Assembly: GCA_022841905.1 (NCBI GenBank)
Contig: JALHQO010000001.1
Coordinates: 124,001-188,000 of the forward strand
Origin: Hyphomonadaceae bacterium
Lineage (GTDB): Bacteria > Pseudomonadota > Alphaproteobacteria > Caulobacterales > Aquidulcibacteraceae
Reading direction: 5' to 3'
Length of the DNA stretch: 64,000 bases
Part shown: piece by piece, positions 17,205 to 26,208 of the stretch
Position numbering within the stretch: position 1 is the first letter of the stretch
Layout of the letters: every line of letters starts with the position of its first letter
Program-made: the position numbers and the translations under genes
The notes under the pieces: model-generated
Database searches by the model: none
The model's input: only the letters and a program-made list of their open reading frames with translations
What the model was told of the DNA's origin: nothing

Positions 17205-17732
17205 TCAAGCTTCCCCACGTAGCCGCGCACTCATTTGCGCTTGGCTGCCGCGGGCATCGAGCCAGATGCCGAAGAAATGGCGGCGGAAGTTCGGCCACTC
17301 GACTTGGCAACGCGCGGCGCCATTGACGAAAAAGCGCGCCGTGTTCACGCCAGTGCTGACGCCTGTGATGCGATGGCCGCGCGCCACATTCGGGAAGCAC
17401 GCTTCGAGTTGCGTGCGCAGGGGCGCGAGTTGCTCAGCGGTGCCGGCGCCGCGCTGGCTCATCTCGCTAATGGTCCGGTTGATGATCGTGTTTTGCCGTG
17501 CTGAGCGGGCGTAGGTCAGCGAGAGGGCGAATGGGCGCTGCCAGGAGAACGCGCCTTCGGCGGCATAAAGCTCAGCGTTGAACACCGTGATCCCGAACAA
17601 CTGGTAAGGTGCTGCGCCGACCGCTTGCGCATTTGGGATGACAGAGCGGACTTCAGCCAGATTGGCCGAAGCTGGCGAAATAGCGGCAAACGTCAGCGCC
17701 AAAGCGGCGAGAGCGGAACGGAGGAGGCGCAT
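17205..17732 (-). CDS. Exported chalcone isomerase-like domain protein
   Basis: A 175-residue protein with a signal peptide (MRLLRSALAALALTFAAISPASA). Its domain matches bacterial chalcone-isomerase-like proteins (LFGITVFNAELYAAEG near residues 45-60; LSLTYARSARQNTIINRTISEM). Bacterial members are thought to be non-catalytic or fatty-acid-binding; the role is unknown. Two adjacent starts exist (17738 and 17732). The second is chosen because AGGA lies at a better distance. Confidence 0.75.
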   Translation of the reverse strand: MRLLRSALAALALTFAAISPASANLAEVRSVIPNAQAVGAAPYQLFGITVFNAELYAAEGAFSWQRPFALSLTYARSARQNTIINRTISEMSQRGAGTAEQLAPLRTQLEACFPNVARGHRITGVSTGVNTARFFVNGAARCQVEWPNFRRHFFGIWLDARGSQAQMSARLRGEA

Positions 17733-17801
17733 CGGCATATCCTGGCGTGAAAAGCGAATTCAGCCCTTAGGTACGAGCCGAATGCGTCAATGGATTGGCC
17801 C

Positions 17802-18287
17802 TCACTGCGCACGCGCCGCTGCAACTTCGGCAGGCGTCAGCGCGATGGTCGAGAGATCGATCTTGGCCGAGCCTTCGACGATCTCGCGCGAGTGCGAGAC
17901 GTAGACGATCGAGGCGTTATCCAAATCGATGATCCGCCGCACGGCCACGTTTTTGAAGAAGAGACTCTGGCGTTGGTTGAAAATTTCTTCACCCGCGCGC
18001 GTGCTGCGGACGCCCGCGACGTCGATCGAGCCGATGCGCTGGCATGAAATCGACGAATTGGAGGGATTTTCAAACCAATTGCCCTGCCGCAAGCGGTCGA
18101 GCACGCTACGGTCGAAATAGGTGACGTGACACACCACGCCCGGAATTTCGGGATCGCGGACAGCTTCAACCATGATTTCGTTGCCGAGCAGATCGTTCGA
18201 AAATTCGCCGACGGAATTCTCATTGTCGCCGCCGCAGGCCGCGAGGGTCCAGAGCGCCAACACGGCGGCAAACACTTTGAGCTTCAT
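17802..18287 (-). CDS. creA: CreA family lipoprotein-like protein
   Basis: A 161-residue protein with a lipoprotein-type signal (LAAC at about residues 15-18). The CreA domain follows, with the family-typical GNEIMVEAVRDPEIPGVVCHVTYF near residues 35-58 and a second Cys in SSISCQRIGSI. CreA is a conserved periplasmic protein of unknown function, in E. coli encoded next to the creBCD system, which is absent here. The start MKLKVF is preceded by GGAGAAGG; 27 upstream in-frame codons are discarded. Confidence 0.85.
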   Translation of the reverse strand: MKLKVFAAVLALWTLAACGGDNENSVGEFSNDLLGNEIMVEAVRDPEIPGVVCHVTYFDRSVLDRLRQGNWFENPSNSSISCQRIGSIDVAGVRSTRAGEEIFNQRQSLFFKNVAVRRIIDLDNASIVYVSHSREIVEGSAKIDLSTIALTPAEVAAARAQ

Positions 18288-18400
18288 CGGAACCTTCTCC
18301 TCGCGACCAGGGCGGTAAGCGCCGCCGCGGCGAAAAGTTCCCTTAAGTTTCACATCGGCGCCAATCACGCTTATGTAACGCCGGTAATCGGGGAGAGATC

Positions 18401-18973
18401 ATGGACGTGATGAACATAGTGGCGATCGGGGTCGCGATCGTCGTCGCCCTCGCGGTGATCCTGATTTTCAACGCGCTGACCGCAAAGCGGCAGATGACTA
18501 ACAATGGCTGGTCCGACATTGACGTGCAGCTGAAGCGCCGCGCCGATCTCATTCCGCAACTGGTCTCCACCGTGCAAGGCTATGCCGCGCATGAACGCCA
18601 GCTGTTCGCCGACATCGCCGAAAAGCGCAGCGCCGCCCTCGCGGCCGGCGACGACCCGGCCAAACGCGGCGCCGCCGAGAGCGAGCTGTCGCGTCCGGTC
18701 GGGCGCATGATGGCGCTGGCCGAGGGTTATCCCGATCTGAAAGCCAGCGGCAATTTTCTCGACCTGCAAAAGGCGCTCGCCGACACCGAGGACAAGATTG
18801 AAATGGCGCGGCGCTTCTATAATGGCGCCGTACGCGAGCTGAACACATTGGTTGAAACCTTCCCGGCGAACGTGGTCGCGGGGCTCTTTGGCTTTCGCAA
18901 CCGCGCCTATTTCGAGATCAGCAACGACGCCGACCGCGCCGTGCCGCAAGTTAACACGGGCGCCGGCCAATGA
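18401..18973 (+). CDS. lemA: LemA family protein
   Basis: A 190-residue membrane-anchored LemA protein. It has one N-terminal membrane helix (NIVAIGVAIVVALAVILIF) and then the long helical LemA domain with NNGWSDIDVQLKRRADLIPQL near residues 34-54 and MARRFYNGAVRELNTLVETFP near 135-155. The function of LemA is unresolved. Its stop overlaps the start of a DUF2207 gene (ATGA), a frequent partner of lemA. Confidence 0.93.
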   Translation: MDVMNIVAIGVAIVVALAVILIFNALTAKRQMTNNGWSDIDVQLKRRADLIPQLVSTVQGYAAHERQLFADIAEKRSAALAAGDDPAKRGAAESELSRPVGRMMALAEGYPDLKASGNFLDLQKALADTEDKIEMARRFYNGAVRELNTLVETFPANVVAGLFGFRNRAYFEISNDADRAVPQVNTGAGQ

Positions 18974-20673
18974 GTTTGCGTACCGCTTTCCTTGCTCTGA
19001 TCGCGCTTCTCTTCGCAGCGCCAGCGCTCGCGCAAGAGCAGATCAACCGCTTCGACGTGCTGGTGGAAGTTCAGCGGGACGGCGACATCATCGTCACCGA
19101 AACGCTGAACGTCACGGCGCAAGGCAATCAAATCCAACGCGGCATCTTCCGCGATCTGCCCCGCTATTTTGAAGGCGAGGGCGAGCGGTACGCGTACGAT
19201 TACGACATCCTAAGCGTCACCCGCGACGGGCGCGATGAGGATTACGACGCCGAGACGGAAGACAGCGCTTATCGTATCCGCATAGGCGATCCCGACGTTT
19301 ATCTCGAGAACGGCCAGCACACTTACGAACTGCGCTATCGCGTCGCCAACCAAGTGAGATACTTCGCCGACTATGACGAGGTCTACTGGAACGCGACCGG
19401 CAATTACTGGGCGTTTCCGATCGCCAGCGCGCGCGCGACGATTCAGTTGCCGTCTGGCGCCACAATCACCCAGACCGCTGGCTATACCGGCGCCGTCGGC
19501 AAGGCCGACTCAGATTTCACCTATCGCGCTGAAGGCGATCGTCACATCTTCGAGACGACGCGCCCGCTGCAAGCCGGCGAGGGGCTCACCGTTGCTGTCG
19601 GTTTCGCCAAAGGGCTAATCGATCCGCCGTCGGCTAGCGATCAAAGCGCGATGTGGTGGCAGCGCAATGGCGCGCTGGCGATCCTCGGGGTGTCGCTCGC
19701 GGGGCTCTTCTTTTTTCTCTACCAGGGCTTCAACCGTGTCGGTCGCGATCCGCCGAAGGGGCCGGTGTTTCCGCGTTACGAAGCGCCGCGTGGCTATTCG
19801 CCGGCGGCCGTGCATCACATTTACAATCGCGCGGTCGACGGCAATCGCGCCCTGATCGCCACCTTGATGAACCTCGCCGTCAAAGGCCGGCTCACCATCG
19901 ATGCGTCGGACAAGAAGGAAACCGTGCTCGTCCGTACGCCGAGCCAGGTGCAAGATGCCAGCGTCGCCGCTGAAGACTTGGCGCTAGAGCAGGGCATTTT
20001 CGGCGGCGCGACAACCAAGAGGCTCGGCGGCGACTACGATGCTGGCTTCACCTCCGCCTACACCGCGTTTCAAACCAAGCTCGGCCGTAACTTTGGCGAA
20101 GCATATTTCCGTTGGAATCTGGGCTACATTCTCGGCGCGCTGGCGCTTAGCATCATCGTTGCGGGTGTTGCGCTGACGCAGGTCGTGAACTGGACGATCT
20201 GGCACACGCTCGGCCTCGTCGCGCTCGCTGCGCTCAACGGCGTGTTCATGTATCTGCTGCCGGCGCCGACGGAGAAGGGGCAAACCGTCCGCACCGAGAT
20301 CGAGGGCTTCAAGCTCTATCTCGAAACTGCCGAGAAGCTGCAGCTCAATGCCGTCGAAGTGGGCAGCGAACAGCCGCCGATGATGACCAAGGAACGCTAT
20401 GAACGCTTCTTGCCGTACGCGGTGGCGCTCGGCGTCGAGGCGCCGTGGACGAAATATTTCGAGCGCGTGCTGCCGCAGGAGGCCGCAAGCTACAATCCGA
20501 CTTGGACGACGATGGGCGCCTCGCACTCGCTGGCGACGCTTAACACAGCCATGATCGCCAACATGAGCTCAGGCGTCACCAGCGCGCTGCCGCAAAGCTC
20601 TAGCTCCTCCGGCTCGGGCGGTGGCGGAAGTTCTGGCGGCGGCGGAGGCGGCGGTGGCGGCGGCGGTTGGTGA
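18970..20673 (+). CDS. DUF2207 domain membrane protein
   Basis: A 567-residue protein with a signal peptide and an extracytoplasmic beta-rich DUF2207 domain (DGDIIVTETLNVTAQGNQIQRGIFRDLP near residues 35-62). Membrane helices lie at about residues 225-245 and two more at about 380-430. A cytoplasmic region follows, and the tail is almost pure Gly/Ser ending GGGGGGGGW. Such Gly-rich tails are usual for the family. It is translationally coupled to lemA; the pair may act at the cell envelope, but the function is unknown. Confidence 0.88.
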   Translation: MSLRTAFLALIALLFAAPALAQEQINRFDVLVEVQRDGDIIVTETLNVTAQGNQIQRGIFRDLPRYFEGEGERYAYDYDILSVTRDGRDEDYDAETEDSAYRIRIGDPDVYLENGQHTYELRYRVANQVRYFADYDEVYWNATGNYWAFPIASARATIQLPSGATITQTAGYTGAVGKADSDFTYRAEGDRHIFETTRPLQAGEGLTVAVGFAKGLIDPPSASDQSAMWWQRNGALAILGVSLAGLFFFLYQGFNRVGRDPPKGPVFPRYEAPRGYSPAAVHHIYNRAVDGNRALIATLMNLAVKGRLTIDASDKKETVLVRTPSQVQDASVAAEDLALEQGIFGGATTKRLGGDYDAGFTSAYTAFQTKLGRNFGEAYFRWNLGYILGALALSIIVAGVALTQVVNWTIWHTLGLVALAALNGVFMYLLPAPTEKGQTVRTEIEGFKLYLETAEKLQLNAVEVGSEQPPMMTKERYERFLPYAVALGVEAPWTKYFERVLPQEAASYNPTWTTMGASHSLATLNTAMIANMSSGVTSALPQSSSSSGSGGGGSSGGGGGGGGGGGW

Positions 20674-20674
20674 C

Positions 20675-21016
20675 TCAGCGCCGCTCCAGTGACGCGATAT
20701 AGGCCCACACATCATCGACCGAGGCCGAATCCACCATGATTTGCGGCATATTCTCGTGCGGACTGCGCAACCAGACTTGCAAGGCAAGCCCTGTCATCCC
20801 TGGCGTGTTGGCGATTTCGTTGAACGTCGGAGCGCCGAAATAAGGAGAGTCCGTTTCGCCAGCAGCTAAGGCGTGACACTGCGCGCAGTTCGCCTGTGCG
20901 TAAGCAAAGCCGGCCGCAGCTGATCCTTCTACGCTGATGGGTCCCGGCGTCGATGTCTGGCTAATGCAGGCGCCGAGCGTCAGCGCGCCAATCACACCCA
21001 TAAGCAGTGAACGCAT
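20675..21016 (-). CDS. Lipoprotein class I cytochrome c
   Basis: A 113-residue protein with a short lipoprotein signal (lipobox LGAC, Cys at residue 17). One heme motif, CAQCH, lies at about residues 44-48, and the Met ligand is probably in SPHENMPQIMV. The fold and length fit a small monoheme cytochrome c tethered to a membrane, likely an electron carrier. It is convergent with the DUF2207 gene, with one base between stops. Confidence 0.87.
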   Translation of the reverse strand: MRSLLMGVIGALTLGACISQTSTPGPISVEGSAAAGFAYAQANCAQCHALAAGETDSPYFGAPTFNEIANTPGMTGLALQVWLRSPHENMPQIMVDSASVDDVWAYIASLERR

Positions 21017-21074
21017 GAAGGCCTCCAGGTCTTTGTCAGCCTCCGCCTAATGACCGCGTCCGCATTGCGTTCGA

Positions 21075-22712
21075 TCAAGCGCGCTCCGCACCCTTCGGCA
21101 ACAGCTTCTCCAACGCCTCCAGCGTATCGGCGTCGCGCGGCGGCTTATCCCAGCGGATACGCGAAATGCGCGGAAAGCGCATGGCGACGCCGGATTTGTG
21201 CCGCGCCGAGCGTTGCAAGCCTTCGAAAGCGACCTCCAACACCAGCCCCTTCGTCTTCGTGTGCGTCACCTCACGCACCGGGCCGAAGCGGTTTTCGGTA
21301 TTGTTGCGGACGAACTTATCGAGTTCGATCAACTCTTCATCGGTGAAGCCAAAATAGGCCTTGCCCACCGGCGTCAGTTCGCCGGCTTCAGTCCAGACCC
21401 CAAACGTATAGTCCGAATAGAACGAGCTGCGTTTGCCCGAGCCGCGCTGCGCGTACATCAGCACCGCGTCGATCACCATCGGATCGCGCTTCCATTTGAA
21501 CCAATAGCCTTTCGGGCGTCCCGCGAGATAGGGCGCATCGCGGCGCTTGATCATCACGCCCTCCACTGCGCCCGCATCAAAGCCCGCGCCGCCATCGGCC
21601 GGATCGGCGCGGGCGAAGGTTAGCTCGTCCCACGTTGCAAACGGCACCATCGGGGACAGATCGATCGGCGCCAGGGGATGCGCGCTTACGAACGCCTCCA
21701 ACTTCGCGCGCCGCTCCGCAAACGGCAGCGCACGCAAATCCTCATCAGCGAGCGCCAGCAGATCATAAACGCGGATGAACGCCGGAAACTCCGCCATTAT
21801 TTTCGGCGTCACCGTCTTTCGGTTCAGCCTCTGCTGCAGCGTGTTGAAATCCTGCACGCCTCCGCCGCGCTTAATCAGCAGTTCGCCGTCGAGCACCGCT
21901 TCAAAATCGAACCCGGCGACCAAATCCGGAAACCCGCCCGACAAGTCCTCGCCGGTCCGCGAATAGAGCCGCGCCACGCGCTTGGCGCCTGCGTCCTTAC
22001 CTGCCGCCGCCTGCACGCGAATGCCATCCCACTTCCACTCGGCGCAAAAGTCTGCCGGATCGAGGCCAGCGAACTCTTCCGGCTCGATCGGATGCGAGAG
22101 CATCGGCGGATAAAACCGCACCGTCGTCGCCACGCTCGGCGCCTCGGCCCGGCCTTCGAGCCAAGCAAAAACGTGTGGGTAGGGCGGCGCATCGGCGTGC
22201 CAAACGTCCTCGACTTCATCGGCAGACTTACCGCCAAGCTGCGCCAAAGCCGTCCGCGCCAGCCGCGCCGAGACGCCAATGCGCAGCGCGCCGGTGATCA
22301 GCTTTAGCAGCGCCCAGCGTCCGTTCTCATCCAAACGATCGAGCCAGTCCGCCACGACGCGCGGCAACTCCGCTTTCGGCGTCGTCTGCAAGCCTTCAAC
22401 CACATCCGTGATTGTCAGTTGCGCGTTCGCGCGCGTTGCGTCGGCGGGCCACATCAGCGCCACCGTCTCCGCCAGATCGCCAACGAAATCGTAGGACAGG
22501 CCAAACAGCAACGGATCGGTGCGTTCCGCAGCGAGATTGCGGACGAGGCCCGCTTTGGCGTTCTTGAACGTGAGCGCGCCTGTCATTGCCGCCAGCGCCC
22601 AACCGCGATCGGGATCGGGCGTGTCGCGGAAATAGGCTTCCAGCAGCGCCAGCTTGCCTAAGCGGCGCGGCTCATAGGCTAAGCGATCCAACAGAGCCGC
22701 GAACCGGTTCAT
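21075..22712 (-). CDS. ATP-dependent DNA ligase (DNA-damage-response type)
   Basis: A 545-residue ATP-dependent ligase. An N-terminal helical DNA-binding domain spans about residues 1-190. The nucleotidyltransferase domain has the adenylated Lys227 in EWKWDGIRV, and the OB-fold domain contains the KWKRDP motif near residues 415-420. The family is the alphaproteobacterial type annotated as cisplatin-damage-response ligase, distinct from NAD-dependent LigA. Its start overlaps the upstream exonuclease stop (ATGA). Longer in-frame starts (to 22994) run inside the exonuclease gene and are rejected. Confidence 0.92.
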   Translation of the reverse strand: MNRFAALLDRLAYEPRRLGKLALLEAYFRDTPDPDRGWALAAMTGALTFKNAKAGLVRNLAAERTDPLLFGLSYDFVGDLAETVALMWPADATRANAQLTITDVVEGLQTTPKAELPRVVADWLDRLDENGRWALLKLITGALRIGVSARLARTALAQLGGKSADEVEDVWHADAPPYPHVFAWLEGRAEAPSVATTVRFYPPMLSHPIEPEEFAGLDPADFCAEWKWDGIRVQAAAGKDAGAKRVARLYSRTGEDLSGGFPDLVAGFDFEAVLDGELLIKRGGGVQDFNTLQQRLNRKTVTPKIMAEFPAFIRVYDLLALADEDLRALPFAERRAKLEAFVSAHPLAPIDLSPMVPFATWDELTFARADPADGGAGFDAGAVEGVMIKRRDAPYLAGRPKGYWFKWKRDPMVIDAVLMYAQRGSGKRSSFYSDYTFGVWTEAGELTPVGKAYFGFTDEELIELDKFVRNNTENRFGPVREVTHTKTKGLVLEVAFEGLQRSARHKSGVAMRFPRISRIRWDKPPRDADTLEALEKLLPKGAERA

Positions 22713-23728
22713 GCCGCCGCGCCCGGTTCTTCCTCGTCGCCATAGCCGACGAGATGCAGCGCCTTCGCCTGCAGTCCTTGCGTCCCACACCAATGCGCCA
22801 GAGCATCCGCCTCGCCGTGCGTGATCCAAATCTCGCCAGCGCCGGTGTCCAGGATGGTGCGCTGCAAGTCCGGCCAATCGGCGTGATCGGAAATCACCAG
22901 CGGCAATTCCACACCACGCTGCCGCGCCCGCGCGCGAATCCGCATCCAGCCCGACGCAAAACATGTCACCGGATCGGGAAAGCGCCGCACCCAAGGCGTC
23001 TGCAACGCGCCCGGCGGCCCCATCACGATCGCGCCCACATAATAGCTCTTCGGCGCCGTCTCGACCGGCAGCACTTCGCCAAGCTCGACGCCGTGCGCCT
23101 TATAAAGCTCGGTCAGCGCAATCAGCGCGCCGTGCACGAAGATGGGCTTGTCCCAACCCGCTCGCCGCAACTCCGCCATCACGCGCTGCGCCTTACCGAG
23201 CGCGTATGCGCCGACCACGTGCGCGCGCTCTGGAAACATGGCCACGGAAGCCAGCAGCTTCTTCACTTCATCTTCGGCGCGGGGATGGGTGAACACGGGC
23301 AGCGCGAATGTCGCCTCCGAGATGAACACGTCGCACGGCACGACTTCGAACGGCGCGCAAGTCGGATCGCTCTGGCGTTTGTAATCGCCGCTGGCGACGA
23401 CGCGCGTGCCGCCGCACTCGACCGCCGCTTGCGCCGAGCCCAGCACGTGGCCCGCCGAGTGCAGCGAGAAGGTGACGTCCCCAATCTTCAGCCGCTCGCC
23501 ATAACTGAGCGCTTGCGTCGAGCCGGCAAACGCCGCGCCATACCGCGCCGCCATGATCGCCAGCGTCTCCGGCGTCGCCAGCACGCTCCCATGCCCCGCG
23601 CGCGCGTGATCCGAGTGACCATGCGTGATCAGTGCGCGCGGAACCGGGCGTGTCGGGTCCACATAGAGGTCTGCTGGTGGACAATAGAGGCCCTCGGGGC
23701 GGGGGTGTAGGATTTGCGCGGGTTGCAT
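22709..23728 (-). CDS. Ligase-associated DNA damage response exonuclease (MBL/beta-CASP)
   Basis: A 339-residue metallo-beta-lactamase-fold nuclease of the type encoded with damage-response ligases. It carries HGHSDHAR at about residues 36-43 and further metal ligands in [17 protein letters not shown] and the C-terminal SDHADW, plus a histidine in THGEAD. The group is related to SNM1/Artemis-like nucleases. It is coupled with the ligase. In many genomes the same cluster also holds an Lhr-type helicase and a PdeM phosphoesterase, neither of which is here. Confidence 0.92.
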   Translation of the reverse strand: MQPAQILHPRPEGLYCPPADLYVDPTRPVPRALITHGHSDHARAGHGSVLATPETLAIMAARYGAAFAGSTQALSYGERLKIGDVTFSLHSAGHVLGSAQAAVECGGTRVVASGDYKRQSDPTCAPFEVVPCDVFISEATFALPVFTHPRAEDEVKKLLASVAMFPERAHVVGAYALGKAQRVMAELRRAGWDKPIFVHGALIALTELYKAHGVELGEVLPVETAPKSYYVGAIVMGPPGALQTPWVRRFPDPVTCFASGWMRIRARARQRGVELPLVISDHADWPDLQRTILDTGAGEIWITHGEADALAHWCGTQGLQAKALHLVGYGDEEEPGAAA

Positions 23729-23855
23729 CGTCTTCGAAAAGATAGGGCGCCACTGCGGAGATTGCCGCGTTGGTCCTGCGGAATATCGAAGGGCACTAGC
23801 GAAAACCCAAGCGCGCGCCTATGTGCGGCGCGTCTCCCGGGGGAAATCCAACTTT

Positions 23856-24776
23856 ATGTCCGAACCGATCATCTCCATCCGGGATGTGAGCAAGACTTAT
23901 AAGTCCGGCTTGCAGGCCCTGAAGCCGATCAATCTCGAGATCAACAAGGGCGAAATCTTCGCGCTGCTGGGTCCCAACGGCGCCGGCAAAACGACGTTGA
24001 TCAACATGACCTGCGGGATCGTGAACCTATCGACAGGCACGATCACCGCCGATGGGCTCGATATCGTCCGCGACTATAAGGAGGCCCGCAAACGCATCGG
24101 CCTCGTACCGCAGGAACTGCACACTGACGCGTTCGAGCGCGTCATCGATACGGTGACATTCTCGCGCGGCCTGTTCGGCTTTGCGCCGAACCCGCCTTAC
24201 ATCGAAAAAGTGCTGCGCGATCTTTCGCTCTGGGAAAAGCGCAACGACAAGATCATGACGCTCTCCGGCGGCATGAAGCGCCGCGTCATGATCGCCAAGG
24301 CGCTCAGCCACGAGCCGAAAATCCTCTTCCTCGATGAACCCAGCGCAGGCGTCGATGTCGAGCTGCGCCGTGACATGTGGGAGATGGTGCGCGGGCTCCG
24401 CGCCGATGGAGTCACCATCATCTTGACCACGCATTACATCGAAGAAGCCGAGGAAATGGCCGATCGTGTCGGCGTCATCAACAAGGGCGAACTGATCCTG
24501 GTCGAGGAAAAGAGCGTGCTGATGCGCAAGCTCGGCAAAAAGCAGCTCACACTTGAACTGCAATCACCGTTGACCGAAACGCCACAGATCAACGGCTACG
24601 ATTTGGCGCTCGCCAGCGAAGGCCGCCAACTCGTTTATAGCTTCGACGCGCAAGCCGACGACACCGGCATCGCCAGCCTGCTGAAACAGCTCGCCGAACG
24701 CGGCGTCGATTTCAAAGACCTCCACACCGAGCAATCCTCGCTCGAAGATATTTTCGTTTCCCTGGTGCATCGCTGA
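23856..24776 (+). CDS. ABC transporter ATP-binding protein (ABC-2/export type)
   Basis: A 306-residue ATPase that powers an ABC-2-type exporter. Walker [10 protein letters not shown] is at residues 39-47, signature LSGGMKRR starts at 136, and Walker [11 protein letters not shown] is at 156-165, followed by the His-loop TTHYIEE. The C-terminal 80 residues are the extra domain common in drug/polysaccharide exporters. The matching permease lies 645 bases downstream, separated by a toxin-antitoxin module. The start at 23856 removes 11 unlikely N-terminal codons. Confidence 0.93.
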   Translation: MSEPIISIRDVSKTYKSGLQALKPINLEINKGEIFALLGPNGAGKTTLINMTCGIVNLSTGTITADGLDIVRDYKEARKRIGLVPQELHTDAFERVIDTVTFSRGLFGFAPNPPYIEKVLRDLSLWEKRNDKIMTLSGGMKRRVMIAKALSHEPKILFLDEPSAGVDVELRRDMWEMVRGLRADGVTIILTTHYIEEAEEMADRVGVINKGELILVEEKSVLMRKLGKKQLTLELQSPLTETPQINGYDLALASEGRQLVYSFDAQADDTGIASLLKQLAERGVDFKDLHTEQSSLEDIFVSLVHR

Positions 24777-24781
24777 TGGGG

Positions 24782-24814
24782 TATAACGGTTGACGTATAA
24801 CGTGAGGCGTTATA
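24782..24814. promoter_or_regulatory. Probable HigA operator overlapping the higBA promoter
   Basis: TATAACGTGAGGCGTTATA (24796-24814) is a perfect 7-bp inverted repeat with a 5-base spacer. A third half-site TATAACG lies at 24782-24788. It abuts the higB ATG at 24816 and is far more AT-rich than its surroundings. This is where antitoxin autoregulation of higBA-type modules usually acts. Confidence 0.6.
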
Positions 24815-24815
24815 T

Positions 24816-25100
24816 ATGGCGACCAAGTCGTACAAGGGTAGCTCCGTCGCGCGGTTTCACGGTGAGGGCGTCGCTCCAAGGCCGTGGCGCGCAATCGCTA
24901 AGGTCGCCTTGCGGAAGCTCGACATGATCGACGCCGCAGACGCTTTGAGTGACCTGCTGAGCCCGCCGGGCAACCGGCTTGAAGCGCTCAAGGGCGACCG
25001 CAAGGGCCAACACAGCATTCGGATCAATGATCAGTTCCGGATTTGCTTTCGCTGGACCAAGAATGGCGCCGAAGACGTCGAGATCGTGGATTATCACTAG
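24816..25100 (+). CDS. higB: RelE/HigB-type toxin
   Basis: A 94-residue basic toxin of the RelE/ParE superfamily, HigB subgroup. The C-terminal core GQHSIRINDQFRICFRW is the diagnostic strand pair, with Arg residues in the catalytic positions, preceded by PPGNRLEALKGDR. Family members are ribosome-dependent mRNA endonucleases. As in other hig modules, toxin precedes antitoxin; the antitoxin starts 11 bases later. The N-terminus is about ten residues longer than many HigB proteins (MATKSYKGSS), so an internal start is possible. Confidence 0.88.
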   Translation: MATKSYKGSSVARFHGEGVAPRPWRAIAKVALRKLDMIDAADALSDLLSPPGNRLEALKGDRKGQHSIRINDQFRICFRWTKNGAEDVEIVDYH

Positions 25101-25111
25101 GAGACCGTGCC

Positions 25112-25411
25112 GTGCCGCGTATCCGCACCCACCCGGGCGAAGTGCTCAAGGAAGAGTTCATGGCGCCGCTTGAACTCTCGGCGAACCGTTTGGCTATTGA
25201 GCTTGCGGTGCCTGCGACACGCATAGGCGACATCATTCGCGCCGAAAATCCGCGCGCCATCTCTGCCGATACAGCGCTGCGTCTAGCGCGCTACTTCCGC
25301 ACGACCCCAGCGTTCTGGATGAATTTGCAAGCGGCCTACGATCTCTCCAAAGCGGAGACGGAAAAGGGCCGCGAGATTGCCTCGCGCGTTAAACCTCGTG
25401 CGCGCGCTTAA
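25112..25411 (+). CDS. higA: HigA-type antitoxin (XRE family)
   Basis: A 99-residue helix-turn-helix antitoxin. The HigA hallmark [10 protein letters not shown] is at about residues 7-16, followed by the HTH ([41 protein letters not shown]) and [12 protein letters not shown]. It neutralises HigB and represses the operon. The start is GTG at 25112, preceded by GGAG. The stop lies ten bases before the ABC permease start, so the module is likely co-transcribed with the transporter. Confidence 0.9.
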   Translation: MPRIRTHPGEVLKEEFMAPLELSANRLAIELAVPATRIGDIIRAENPRAISADTALRLARYFRTTPAFWMNLQAAYDLSKAETEKGREIASRVKPRARA

Positions 25412-25421
25412 GGACTTGAGT

Positions 25422-26189
25422 ATGAACACTTACGGCATCCAAGCCATCTACCGCTTCGAAATGGGGCGCTGGATGCGTACGCTCGGGCAGAGCTTGTTTT
25501 CGCCCGTGCTGTCGACGTCGCTTTATTTCATCGTGTTCGGCTCGGCGATCGGCTCGCGCATGCTGGAGATTGGCGGCGTCAGCTACGGCGCCTTTATCGT
25601 GCCAGGCCTCATCATGCTCTCGATCCTGACCGAGAGCGTCTCCAATGCGAGCTTCGGCATTTATATGCCGCGCTGGGCCGGCACGATTTACGAACTGCTG
25701 TCCGCGCCCGTCTCTGCATTTGAAGCCGTATGCGGCTATGTCGGCGCGGCGGCGACGAAATCGGTGATCATCGGTGTGGTGATCCTGGCCACCGCGCGGC
25801 TCTTCGTCCCGTACGAAGTGCAGAACTGGCCGGCTGTGATTCTGTTTCTGGTGCTGACCAGCGTGTCGTTCTGCCTGTTCGGCTTCATCCTCGGTGTGCT
25901 CGCCGACGGCTTCGAGAAGCTGCAGATCGTGCCGATGCTGATCTTGACGCCGCTCACCTTCCTCGGCGGCACCTTCTATTCGATCGACCTGCTGCCCGAG
26001 CCATGGCGCACGGTCACCCTGTTCAACCCGATCGTTTATCTGATCAGCGGCTTCCGCTGGGCCTTCTTCGGCGAACAGGCGGCGGACGTGAATATTGGTG
26101 TGAGCCTTGCGGCAATCTCGATCTTCCTCGCGGTTTGCCTTGCGGCAGTGTGGTGGATTTTCAAGACCGGCTATAGGCTCAAGAACTGA
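25422..26189 (+). CDS. ABC-2 type transporter permease
   Basis: A 255-residue inner-membrane protein with six predicted helices. It has the ABC-2 permease pattern, including [23 protein letters not shown] and [18 protein letters not shown] in the C-terminal half. It pairs with the ATPase at 23856 to form an exporter of unknown substrate. The start MNTYGIQ at 25422 follows AGGACTTGAGT. A longer in-frame start inside higA is rejected. Confidence 0.92.
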   Translation: MNTYGIQAIYRFEMGRWMRTLGQSLFSPVLSTSLYFIVFGSAIGSRMLEIGGVSYGAFIVPGLIMLSILTESVSNASFGIYMPRWAGTIYELLSAPVSAFEAVCGYVGAAATKSVIIGVVILATARLFVPYEVQNWPAVILFLVLTSVSFCLFGFILGVLADGFEKLQIVPMLILTPLTFLGGTFYSIDLLPEPWRTVTLFNPIVYLISGFRWAFFGEQAADVNIGVSLAAISIFLAVCLAAVWWIFKTGYRLKN

Positions 26190-26208
26190 GCTTCAACGGA
26201 GCCGGTTC

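Noticed and set aside
20620-20670. GGC-rich run as a possible microsatellite or frameshift site
   Set aside because: It encodes the Gly-rich tail usual for DUF2207 proteins and stays in frame to the stop.
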